Shown here: positions 35,891 to 48,396 of the stretch, one piece after another
How positions within the stretch are numbered: position 1 is the first letter of the stretch
Layout of the letters: every line of letters begins with the position of its first letter
NCBI RefSeq assembly: GCF_026914265.1
Contig: NC_069127.1
Span: 25,186,637 to 25,250,636 of the forward strand
Source: Mya arenaria
Lineage: Eukaryota > Mollusca > Bivalvia > Myida > Myidae
Reading direction: 5' to 3'
DNA length: 64,000 bases
Position numbers and translations under genes: made by a program
Notes under the pieces: model-generated
Databases searched by the model: none
The model's input: only the letters and a program-made list of their open reading frames with translations
What the model was told of the DNA's origin: nothing

Positions 35891-37590
35891 TAGGCTGATG
35901 CAAAATATTTTGTTTTAATTTAACGAATTTCATCTTAAACTCATTTGACTTTAATGTTAAAACAAATATCCGTATTATTAAGGTACAGATAAAACGATAT
36001 TAGCAATATGTTTGCGCTTTTTAACTGGGGAATATTTGGCCACGTAGCTTCTAATTTAAAAAAGAAAAGAAAACAAAAAAAAAACATTTATTAAGGTTAT
36101 TTTCTTTTATCTGTACCTAAGTCATGTTCTAGATTTCGTTTAAATCATTTAAGTTTAATAAGTTTAAGATGAAAATGCATTAAAATTGACAAATAAAGGT
36201 TCATGAACTTATATTGTGCGCCTTTAATGATAACAAATAGTTAATAACAAATGTCAGAACTGTTGATTTGCAATAAAGGTTGTTTACTTTTGAGAACAAA
36301 ACTTGATTTTAAGATGTTTTACTAATATCATGCAGCTATGCACCAATATCAATCATTGTGCTCGATATATAAAACGGGTCTTTAAACTATACAAATAAAC
36401 TTGTTAGAACATTAAGAATGCACTCTTACCTCGTACCATTAACACAATTGCTTTAATATACCAAAAAGTTTGAATAAATGTCGAAAACAAAGGTTCTTAT
36501 GAGGGATACTGAGTTTAATTTGAAAGAAATGTGCAGAAAACACGGTATTGCTACCTTATGAGAACATAGTAAATCGCAGTAAATCTTTAAGCATTCACCA
36601 GTCATTTAATATTTTTGCGATTTCAGCTATAAAATACACGGTTACAATCTTGTCATGGGAAATTCATATTTTCCATAAATGCTTTATTCAGTTAGTAGTT
36701 AAAGGTTTATCAGTCAAAATGTATGTTTGTTAAACATGTGTATGGTTTGATTTTGAATAAGAGTGCCTAAGGTTACGTTAAGATAGCGTTGCTAGGGGTA
36801 ATACGTATATTAAGGTTATGTTTTAATGACAATATCGAGACATGTTGTTCATGAATTTTTTGTGGTTTCCTTTATCTTAATTTGTAATTGATTCGATAGA
36901 CACGTATACATTCCAGCATTCGCAAATTACATGTTCTAATTGCTGTGCTAAATACACCTGATAACACATACGCATGTTCCTAGTTTACAGGTGTTGTTAG
37001 ACTGGGGAAATGCCCAGTCTTAAGGTATATTTTGATATATGTGATGAAAGAAGCTTGTTCAAGCTAATCATGTAAGTTGCGTATTACTGCGCAAAAGCAA
37101 ATGGTGGCCTTCTTTCGAGACGTATGTTTTGGTTTTTACGTTTACGCTGAAAATAGCAATAATAATGAGAAAATACGCCCACTGCGTCATTCTGGATATC
37201 CGAAAACAAAGATAAGTAATTCGGCTGCAGGTGAACTGTTGTGCTTTCGTTTTAATAAATCGTTGGATATTTGGCTCTAGTTTCTCGAAACCGTTCTTAA
37301 GGTTAACAGGTTTAACTATCTTATTTCAATGAGCTAAAATATATACTTAAATTTGATCTTGATAAAAGAAAATGTTTGATTAAAATAATCATAAATACCA
37401 TTCCTTTTAAAATAAAAAATAAAAACTTAAAGAAGTAAATATAACGCAAATTATAGAAACAAAACTGAGCTCAGCGTAATCCTGTTATAAAACACTTAAA
37501 AAGTTTCGAGATTTAGGGCTTGTATTAACCTGTAATAGTTATCGACAGGATTATTTCTTTTCAAGAAGAAACTGCATTCATAGCGCCTCC
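35890..37590. repeat. Local duplication, copy 2
   Basis: Partner of 31900-33295. It is longer because of the MITE at 36414-36776 and smaller indels. No gene is supported. Confidence 0.7.
36414..36776. mobile_element. TTAA-type MITE, copy 3
   Basis: Inserted after GTTAGAACATTAAG; the unoccupied site is seen at about 32427 in duplication copy 1. The body matches the copies at 5284, 29989 and 46804. Confidence 0.65.
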
Positions 37591-37745
37591 CTGGTCTGGT
37601 GATAAGGGCGTTTGCCTACCACTAGGCAGGTCAAAGGTGCGAGCCCCGCAAAGGGCCTGATCAGATACGGCTGGTCTAGGTATTGCTGTCAGAATATATG
37701 TTACCGAATGCCTCCCTGCCAGGTGCTCGGCATATATAATCGGCC
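37588..37745 (+). repeat. tRNA-derived SINE head
   Basis: CCCTGGTCTGGTGATAAGGG and AAAGGTGCGAGCCCCGC are A-box and B-box-like elements at tRNA spacing. The tail is not clearly delimited. Confidence 0.5.
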
Positions 37746-37812
37746 ACAGGTTCTTGCACGCTACGTGTGTAATTTTATAATTATCATGATGAGCAATTTT
37801 GTATGTTATTAT

Positions 37813-38144
37813 CATTCGGGGCTCTTCGGACGTTTTTATCGAAAACAACCTCGGATGTATGCCGGTACATCAGTTGAAGTAGTTCGTATATTTTAGAATT
37901 TATTAAATTATTAAGTGTTTTAGCTTGTATTTATTGGTCTTATTTTTAATTGATTGCCAGTGAAGTGTATTGTTGCAAACGTAATCAAGATTCCCAAGAG
38001 TTTAAGTCATAAAGTTTAACTGCTAAAATTAATTACTACGCGATCTACTTGCAGCGGACTTAAACATAGCAGTTTCTGAGTATGTAAACCGTTCATATAC
38101 ATCCGAGGTTGTTTTCGTCAAAAATGGCCGAGGAGCTCCGAATG
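37813..38144. mobile_element. MITE with about 45-bp inverted repeats, copy 1
   Basis: Starts CATTCGGGGCTCTTCGGACG and ends with the near-complement (GGCCGAGGAGCTCCGAATG). The body (GATTGCCAGTGAAGTGTATT, ACTACGCGATCTACTTGCAG) matches 43978-44316. Non-coding. Confidence 0.75.
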
Positions 38145-38453
38145 AGTTATTATCCATTTGTCCCATGCATAAACAAGTCAAAGCACGGACGAACAAGCGT
38201 ACGGACGTCACACGCCCGGACGGACAAACGGACGATGTGAATACAATATGCGATCAGTATGGGTTATTAAAAAAACAATTTATATAATATCTGATTTATT
38301 TTCAGTTACCAAAACAAGTCAACGGCTAAATTGTTAATTTACAATGACAAGTAATGCATACACTTTACAAAAGTACATTATTCAATAATATGACTAGCAC
38401 ATACTAGTTTTGTTCATGTACTTCCAAAATTACACAACACAATGAAACCAATG

Positions 38454-38717
38454 TCAATCACCATTTCGACCTCTTGATCCGTCGGGCGCCCAGAATCCTT
38501 TTCCCCCGCTAGCACCTTTGCCACCTCCTGCGCCTCCGCCGCCACCACCCCCACCGGCACCGAATGGAAACCAGGCATCTGACCCACGCCTTCCATCTTT
38601 ACCACGGCTGCCGCCTCTTCCACCATCTCCAGCACCCAGTCCACCGCCACCACCTCCACCCCCACCACCGCCACCTCTTATACCGCCACCGCCGCCACCG
38701 CCACCCGTATTACCCAT
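38454..38717 (-). CDS. MGN glycine-rich protein, MGNT subtype (partner of gene C)
   Basis: 87 aa. The acceptor TTCTCTCTCAG lies 2 nt before the ATG; an in-frame Met at 38738 belongs to the intron. It starts MGNTGGGGGGGG and has a basic middle (GGRGGSRGKDGRRGSD), PFGAGGGG, and the end FWAPDGSRGRNGD. Same length as the block B gene at 17413, and ungapped to it. It is transcribed away from gene C. A possible leader donor (TTAAG then GTAAT) lies at 39320/39319, which would put the trinucleotide repeats of 39130-39310 inside its intron. No signal peptide. Function unknown. Confidence 0.78.
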   Translation of the reverse strand: MGNTGGGGGGGGIRGGGGGGGGGGGGLGAGDGGRGGSRGKDGRRGSDAWFPFGAGGGGGGGGAGGGKGASGGKGFWAPDGSRGRNGD

Positions 38718-39129
38718 GGCTGAGAGAGAAAAATTCAAACAATGACATGTTTATACCAATACGAATATATGTCTCTAAATTACCAATTAAACCCCATAAC
38801 ACTTTTTCACTTTAATTATGTTAAATTACTACAAGAAATTACTCGTACATGAAAAAACTACTTATATCCACTTCTTCTGCTGCTGCGATTGTTGCTATTG
38901 TTGCTAGTTTAAAACATTCGAAAGTCAAAATAAAGTATGACATGACTGCTACAGCAACTGCTGCTGCAGCTGATGATGATGATGGTGTTGTTGCTGCTGC
39001 TATTGCTTCTGTTATTCTTACTACTATCATTCATTTGTTTAACTTCCGTTGTCGCGAAATTACAGTGTTTTTATTGATGAAGTCGGATGGTTCAAGTTTT
39101 TAAATGCCACAGTATAGTAAGTTAGTTTA

Positions 39130-39133
39130 TCAA

Positions 39134-39186
<53 letters not shown>

Positions 39187-39208
39187 ACATCATCATCATC
39201 ATCATCAA

Positions 39209-39250
<42 letters not shown>

Positions 39251-39255
39251 CATCG

Positions 39256-39312
<57 letters not shown>
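39130..39312. repeat. (CAT)n, (CAG)n and (TTA)n compound microsatellite
   Basis: About 29 CAT/CAA units, 10 CAG units and 18 TTA units in succession. Apparent poly-His, poly-Gln, poly-Asp and poly-Asn frames here are artefacts. Confidence 0.95.
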
Positions 39313-39313
<1 letters not shown>

Positions 39314-39563
39314 AATTACCTTAATTACAATAATAATAATAACAAAAAAAACATTACAAATAACTGACCTTTAAGCGTCTAAAAGCGCTTGATTTTAGTT
39401 GAAGATTCGAAATGTTAACTTTCTTGTTTCAGTATGAAAAGTAAAAACAATCCTCCATTTTCCGAAGGTTTACAAGATGTAAAATGTAGCGGACGTTCGC
39501 ACTCTGTACTGCGCTGTAAGTTATATTTAGCGTCAAATAAACAGTAATGGGAAAACCGATTGT

Positions 39564-39573
39564 CTATTTATAG
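39564..39573 (+). promoter_or_regulatory. TATA/MEF2-like box of gene C
   Basis: CTATTTATAG followed by AAACACCTC, 130 bp upstream of the ATG. Context and spacing are conserved with genes A and B. Confidence 0.65.
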
Positions 39574-39702
39574 AAACACCTCGCTATTACTCATTACATT
39601 TTCTGTAAACCATCATGCCGTGATAACTAGCGTTCAGTGTTTGCATTTATAAGTGTTTATGTTTTCGTTTTGGAAGAATAGGAATTTAGTTTTCGTGCAC
39701 GT

Positions 39703-42700
39703 ATGATAATAATAGCAAGTTACTTTTTGGTAGCTATATTATTCCCTATTTTCTCTGCACATTGTTCACAAGGTAAGTGTTTATTTACTGCATATTCAAT
39801 GTGGATATCTTATACAGTAGATTTTCAAAGCTATCGTTGTTTACTAATACAATCAGATAATAGTTAAGTTTGTCCATAACTAAAATTCATCTCTGTCTTT
39901 ACTTTGTCCTGTTTTATATGGCACAATAATTTAAATACAATAATTTAAGTGCTGTTAAACTGATATTTTTACCTGCATTTTAAACCGAAAGTGAAACCGT
40001 GTGGAAAGTGGCGATTTATTTAATAGAAAATAATACTTTCAAAAGTCTGGTCCGGTTCCCTGAAGCCTTGTTAAATGAAATGCACCCCCCCCCCCCTCCC
40101 CACAAAAAAGAGAAAAAAAAGAGAAAGAAAATACAAAACAAAACACAATGCCTCTGTAAGTGGCAATCAGGGGCGTAGCTAGCCGCCCAATTGATGTGGA
40201 TTCATAATTGTACTGGAAGTGGGGTGGGGGCATGTCCCCTCGGAAAGGTTAGAAAATCATGGTACAATCTGGTGCATTCTGGGCGTACTGTGGTGCTTTA
40301 TTTAGAACTGGAAAATGGACACCTTTAGGATCGTGTAGTCAAGTATGCATACTGTAACTTAATTAGGCTGTTTGTGTTTTTTTGTCAGAATCACGCGTTT
40401 CAGCCGCGTACTCGCATATAGGCAGCTACGCGCATGGCAATATACACGATATGTTTTAGCGCGTGTGCATACTCCTTTAAATGATAAAATGATAAACTAA
40501 ATATCTTGAAAAAGAGTGATGTGGTTCTGTTGACGAGCATTTTTGCAGAGCACAGCAATATGAACATGTCCTTTCCCGTAGTTTTCAAGGTCAGATAACT
40601 GCCACTTTGAAAGATTAACGTACTTCATCAGCGAGGCAGAGCGATTCTTTATCTGTAAACAATACATTCATAGACAAAACCTCAAAGCAATGTTTTAAGA
40701 TAAAGGAATGTCTCATAAGTTGATAACGTTATAATTATATATAATTAAAATTAATTAAAGCAACAGGGGCGGCTCCAGGATTTGACATTAGAGGGGGCTA
40801 ACTAAGGAACGAAGCGTTTTGACTTGCGTCCCTCCCTCAGAACCGAAATTTATTTGGTTTAAAGTGATGAGATGGTTGTTTGAGAACTCCCCTAAGATTG
40901 TTTTTAACAATTTCTAGTTCAAAATGATGCATTTAGGGCGTATTTATTATTTTATCTCTGTTTCTCTTGTGTTGAATAATACGTAAACTTTGACGATTTT
41001 AGGGGGCGCCCCTCCCCCTCCCCCTCATGGATACGCTAGTGATAATGTTTCCAATGTAGATTTTGAATGTGTGGTGACCTCATAATAATTTGGTTTCATT
41101 TGGAAGGCTTTGTTGTGTAGAAATAGCAAGAATATTTAAAACGAGCAATTTTTGCATTGAATGATTTAGTTATTTTACGTCCGAAATACGTCAGTTGGAC
41201 TCAAGAACAAAAATACAAAATGCAGGGCTAAAATTAAGCTACACTATGCACTTTCATTATACTGCATGTTGTAAATTGACAAAACACGCTCACAAAATCA
41301 ATTACATATATGATGACATTAATTATAAAAATCATACATAGGCTGCAGATTCATTTAACTGCATACATCCACAATGAAATGAATGTCCTTAAGACGGCTT
41401 TTTGTCTACCCCGGACGGAGTGTAACCACCTATCATCATAGTAAAAGCAATTATTCAGTTTGGTTTGAAATCATTATTTTTATTAAGCATTTTAGAAAAA
41501 CAACAACAAAATGAACGTCAATAAATGTTGTATGCAAATTTGGTTATGCATATCTATAGATTTACATGTAACAATAACCTTTCTAAACTCATGCGGATTC
41601 AGGTTAGGGGGCGTTGCTGCCCCCCCCCCCTTTAATCGTCCAAGTTTTTGCTTTTTTATGTCAATTTCGGAGAAAAATATAATAAAATACACTCAAAATG
41701 CACCATTCGGACTACAATTAAATTCAAATAGATTGGAGGAGTATCGCTCCTCATTAATTTAACCATCAAAATATAGGCATATGATCTGGAAACTGCAGAG
41801 CTTTCCAAAGCGGAACTACTGCGTCATGTCCTTTTCTAGTGCACTTGCATCCAATACTAGTGTTTGTGCAACTAATAAATTGTGTCTGGACTGGTATCCA
41901 ATATTGGTCTTAACTGGATCTAAGAACGATATAGCTAAAATGCCTTGCCTTGCCTTTAAAGCCCAATCGTAACAACTCGGCCATCTCCGGCAAGCTTCGA
42001 GATAATTCCTGTTGGATACTGGCCGAGGTGTTCCGATTATAGAAAGCCATGTTGGTCCCAGTTTTCTAACGACTGAATTTAGCGTCACAAAACTCAAGGG
42101 ACTTAATTCAGTCACAGTGTAACCTTTCGTTTTTGTGACGATAATAAGTATTTATGAAACAGTTTTATGCGGCGGGTAACCAATATGCAGCTCTATTTTT
42201 GTTAACAAGCGGTAAACAAATATAACACTGACGTAAACATATTCAGAAATCAAAGCACTCAAGTTTCCTGAGGATGGAACCAAAACTGACCGGGAAAATG
42301 TTTAAAAGAAATGAATACATTATTACAATAAATAAAGTTTCAAAAGTAAAAAAAATAATGATATTACAATGAATTAAGGTCAAATAAAACAAGCATAATA
42401 TTTGGGGACACGCATAAAAACAGCTTAATTCTGCTTCAGCTATGAAAAATCCTATGCGTGAAGTATTATTTAGAGTTACGTCAAAGGGACTTGACACCTG
42501 ATGGTCCGAAACTTGGCAAATACCGTATTTCCTCAAAACAAGCCTGGATTTGTCAATGCGAGCTAGTAGCAGGCCAAGTATACATCATTGATAAACGCAA
42601 CGAACATGTTGTTGTCTCATCTGTGTTTTATCGTTTAAAAGTAATACATAATGGTTTCCCAGTTTGTATCATCTGGTGTCTAGTTCCTTTAAGAGATTGC

Positions 42701-45700
42701 ATGATAAGAGATTTACCTCAATTATGGCATTACTATTTAAGGTGACTATTGTTACATTGACGACCCAGTGATGGAGGGATCTGCTAGTACCGTGGTGGTC
42801 ACGGAACTTGGGCACAGCGTTAAGCAAGCTGACCTGGAGAAGAGATTTCAGAAAGTCGGGCACATTCTGGTAATATATGTCAAAGACACTTAGGCAAAGT
42901 TACGTTGTCATCTTAATATCATCCATTTACTTAATACTGACATGTAGATGTATTGAGTAACCCTTACGTTTATTTTTGTCAAGTACGTTTTTATTGGAAA
43001 GAGGACTTTTTGTATTTAATAGTAAATGAAACTAGAATCATTATTTACATTTAATAAAACGAGGTTAAGAAAGACATGAGCGAACTGTTTTGAATAATAT
43101 TATGTGAGAATACAGAATAATTAAAAGAAATTGAAATTAATAGATAAATAAATAATTTCTCCTGAATCATGTTTCATAACATTATATGTCTTTACATGTA
43201 GGGCAGCGAAGTGAGGCCGGACAGGGGTACCGGTATCGTGGTTTTCAAAACCCCAGAGGAGGCACAGAGGGCCATACAGCAGTTCAGCGGTTTGTTAACT
43301 CTGTCAATATAAATCAAAAAGAGGATTTCAGTCTTTAATACACGTTTCTTAAGCATGTAGACAGCAGACTAAACAACTTCATGAATAATACATGACGTAA
43401 TTACATATTCATTTATTATGAAACCTTATTGATATCATTTTAAATACACATAGATTAATGAAACAACAATTACCATAAACATGGATCAATGTGCAAGCCG
43501 TTTTTTACAATATAAGCAGTCTTTAATTGTATGTATATAAAACAATCGGTGACGTCATTTAGTAATTATAATAAAGAGGACTGCATTCAATCTAACTTCG
43601 ACTGTTACTAAGGTCAATATTTTGTATTGTCTTGATGTAAGCATAAAATGAATTATATAATTGAATGGTCAATTTATTTTCTACTTCATCAGAAGTACAG
43701 AATGGCGATCCGATGAGGGTCCAGTCTGCTGAGATGTTCTACAAAGATCAGGCCAAGCAAAGAGGTAACATAACTGCCATACTTGTCATATTTGTTTTGT
43801 TAATTGTAGGCTAGACCATTCTCACACCACCACTCCTGTCCCCCACCCCTTCTAAAACGAATTGGACCAAAGTAGTTTGGGAACCGTAAATAAGCATATA
43901 TCTTTGTTAAATTTCCCAGCAGAGGTACTTCCCGTTTCAGTCCAGAGAGCGTGGATAACCTCGTAATGACAAAATGGCATTCGGAGCTCCTCGGCCATTT
44001 TTATCGAAACAACCTCGGATGTATGCCGGTACATCAGTTGAAGTAGTTCTTAAAGATTTGAATGATATCATTAATTAAATGAAGTATTTTAGAGTTGTAT
44101 TTATATATCTAAGTTAAAATTGATTGCCAGTGAAGTGTATTATTGCAAACATAATTAAGATTGCCAAGAGTTAAATCATAAAGTTTAACTGCTAAATAAA
44201 ATTACTACGCGATCTACTTGCAGCGGACTTAAACGTACCGCTTTTTGAGTATATAAATCGTCCAAATTATACATCCGAGGTTGTTTTCGATAAAAATGGC
44301 CGAGGAGTTCCGAATGGATAAATAGTTTTCTATTTTCAGTGTATAGATTCAGATATAGGTGAAATTTGCGAAACATTATTTTTAGCGATACGTGTATAAA
44401 CCAACATTTTGTGTACTCCGTCATTCCGTTATGTGTACATGATACATTATCATGTGTACACGTCAGAATGGCTCGTATGATGTGACGAGTGCTTTATGCG
44501 AGTGTCAGTGAAACGTCAAGTACACGTTCAAAGTGAAATTTCGCACACAACTTTTAACTGAACTGCAACTGGGACCTCTACGTGTAGTAATACCTACATG
44601 TACTTGTTAACGTACACGTTGTAGTTTGCAACGTCTCTGGTATCATTTTCGTGACGTCAGTGGCGTTTTTACCATCGCATATGTAATTGATGATTTTCAA
44701 TTACGTTACTATGGTTTCTTAACATGAAAGAATCGAACACCGCAATAAAGTTCTTACGATAATTTAAAAGAATCACATACGTACTTTTCAACTATCATTC
44801 CAGATCATGTGATTAAAATTTGTATTTCAGATGGAGACTTCCAAGAGTTGGTGCACGAAGCCGAACAGCTTTACAGGACACAGCCACGAACGAGAGGTAA
44901 CTAGAACCATCATGCGGCTTCTAAGTTAGCATTAATTACCTCCCTTATTGTCGAAACGTTAATGCCTTGTAAATCATTTCAACTTGTGCACTAAAAATAG
45001 AACACTTATTATCAACAAAAATGCAGAAATGATCAGTATCATGGTAAATATAGTAATAAAAGTGTAATATGGATGACACTTGTGTTGCTCGATTTCTTTA
45101 AAGCTGCACTCTCACAGATTGAACGTTTTGACAACTTTTTTTATTCTTTGTCTTGAAACGAGTCATTTTTAGCTCTACTGGCCAAAGGCCAGAAGAGCTT
45201 ATGCGATGGTAATGTGTACGTAGTATGTGCATCCGTGCGTCTGTGCGGTCGTGCGTCCGTGCGGTCGTGCGTCTGTAAACAATTGCTTGTGAACACGATA
45301 CAGTATTCAGTTTTGATTGTATCTCGATGAAACTTGTACAGTATCTAGATATCCATTAGAGCTCGGTTCCTTTCGAAAACCAGCCAGATCCGCCCATGCA
45401 TGCCTAGATTATGGCCCTTGATAGTATAAAAAAATGCTATTGTGTAAACAATTGGATGTGAACACGATACAGTCTTCAGTTTTGATTATATCTCGATGAA
45501 ACTTGTACAGTATCTAGATATCCATTAGAGCTTGGTTCCTTTCGAAAACCAGCAAGATCCGCCCATGAATGCCTAGATTATGGGCCATGAAAGTTTTAAA
45601 GAAATGCTTTCTATTTTTAGCCAGGTCTGCATGAGCGAATTCTATTTTTAGCCAAGTTTACATGTATATGTTAATTCAAGTCTAGAGTTAAGGGAGACAA

Positions 45701-47865
45701 TTTGCAAGTCTAGGATTTTGAGAGACAATTTGCTTTTTGCTTCTGCAGTTGATTTTGTGAATTACTCTGCCTTGTTCTTGTTGAAAGCCCAAAGGCCATT
45801 TTTTAGCTTTAAGTTCTGTAGTTTGCGCATTCATCTTAACAAAATTGATTGTGAATGTTTAAGTTGCACCTGGTGTCATTACTGGCCACACCCAGGGTTC
45901 ACAGGTTTGGTAAACATAAATCTGGAAAGGTTTGAAAATCTTTTTGTGTGTTCGTGCATCCATCTCAGCACAATTGATTGTGAATGTTTGTTCAAATAAA
46001 TCAATGTTGTCCTAGGATGCCCTTGACTTTGACCTTTTGACCAACTTTTTTTAACTTTTAAAACTACAGAAAATTTTACTATGAGTACAGTTTTGAAAGC
46101 ATTTTTTTTTTGTCAGATGACTTTTACTTGGCACATATTAAAATAGTTCATGCAACTAATCTGCTTACAATACTTTCTGGGCTCAGATGTTGAACGTGCT
46201 ACGTTTTCAGGTAACCCAAACACAAAACATAAACTATATGTCTGTTGCCATACATACATGCTCTGGATTGATATGACCACAAAAGCCATGCCAGTAGAGC
46301 ATAGGCCCTTTTGGGCCTCTTGTTTGCGAAACCCATGGAAACCAGTTATATAAGACTTCGCACAAAAACAGATCGCAGATTTTTATATTCTAGTTCAAAA
46401 ATTGATGTTTTTCATTTTGCATATATATACAGTCATTTTCGAACGGAAATATTAAAATCTACGATCTGATATTTTGTCAGCAATCTTATATCATTTGTTT
46501 GTATATATTTACGCAAATATTTGCTCTGCTCAAGACAAAAAAAGTTGTAAAAATGGTATATCTGTGAGAGTGCAGCATTAATAGTGAGTGGTCTATAAGT
46601 TCTTTACAAGTTGAATTAAATCTGTTCATAATTAGTTTTTTCACCACTAAATCAATTGGCCGGGTGGATTAGGGCGTGGTTAAATGGAGGCTTATATCCT
46701 GTGCTAGGACATAGTATTGAGGTTCCTGATTTTTTTAAAGTTCTTTATTCACTTACGATGTAGTATTCGACATTACTTCAGGACATAATAAAACTAATTT
46801 AACTTAAAGATGCACTCTTACTCCCACAATTTATAATATTGTTTTAATATTCCAAAAAGGATGAATAAATGTCGAAAACAAAGGTTCTTATGAATGATAT
46901 TAAGTATAATTTAAAAGAAATGAGCATACAACAAGGTATTTGTACCTTATGAGATTAAAGTAGACCACAGTTAATCTTTTAGCATTCACCAAATCATTTA
47001 AAAAGCTTACCTTTCTGCTGTTAAATACACGGTTGCAATCTTGTTATCAGTAATTAATAGTTTCCACAAATGCATTATTTAGTAAGTAGTTAAAGGTTTG
47101 TTTATCAGTCAAAATAGATGTTTGTTATACATGCGTACGTTTTGATTTTGAAAAAGAGTGTGACTTTAAGCCTCACACCGCCCCCCCCCCCTCCAAAAAA
47201 AAAATCCTCCCGCCGTTAATTTCTTTTTGTTTAAACGTAAACAGTCATCATTTTTTGACAGAGAATAAAACTCCGTAGCAACAGCAATATATGAGTGCTA
47301 TGTGCTATGTGCTATTTGCTATTTGCAAGACACTGATCTCGACAAAGTATATTTGGAAAAAGAAAATCCTTACCTATCTAATTATTTAAAGAATATTACC
47401 CTAAACAATATATACATTAGGCTTTAGCTTTATGGTTTCATACCAATGATATAAGTAAAATGAAAGTGTTTTTTTTTCGATTTGTTTTTCAATTTTTTTG
47501 TTCGAACGTTCCTGAAAATTTCTCGAGGTCAAAGACTTGGTGTTTTCATGACGATCGCAGATCTTGTGCAGAATCGTAAATGTTTAAATAGGCAGATTTT
47601 TCACACCCGTTGAAGCAGAAAAAAGCATAGTCTCTTATAGGCTTAGAAATATGTCTATATCTTTTCTGTCAAAATCGTTGTTTAGAAATTAATGTCACAT
47701 ACTTGTTTCAATACATCGGTTTTTACTCTAGCTGACCCATTTGGGAACGCATTTCAGTCACTACTACGACGACTACCAACACCACCATCAACACCACCAC
47801 CACCACGACCACTACTACTATTACTTCTACCACCACCACCAACACCATCACCACCACCACCACAA

Positions 47866-47924
<59 letters not shown>

Positions 47925-48059
47925 ACAACAACAACACCACCACCACCACCACGACCACCTACTACTACTACTATTACTACTACTACCACCACCACCACCA
48001 CCACCACCACCACCACCACCACCACCAACACCACCACTACTACCACCACCACCATCACC

Positions 48060-48090
<31 letters not shown>

Positions 48091-48165
48091 TCACCAACAC
48101 CATCATCACCATCACTACCACTACTACTACTACCACCACCACCACCACTATCACGACCACCACTA

Positions 48166-48243
<78 letters not shown>

Positions 48244-48365
48244 CACCATCACCAACAACACTAGCACCACCATTACCACTACTACTACTACTACCGCCAC
48301 CACCACCACCACCACCACCACCACCACCACCCCTACTACCACCACCACCACCACCACCACTACTT

Positions 48366-48396
<31 letters not shown>

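Noticed and set aside
39060-39367. Poly-His/Gln/Tyr and poly-Asn/Asp frames
   Set aside because: Compound microsatellite, probably within an intron of the MGN gene at 38454.
41816-42115. Minus-strand 99-codon frame inside intron 1 of gene C
   Set aside because: No recognised family, no matching frame at the other two loci, and it lies among repeats.
42458-42745. Plus-strand 95-codon frame overlapping the start of exon 2 of gene C
   Set aside because: It ends in a different frame at the exon 2 acceptor and has no counterpart before exon 2 in genes A and B.
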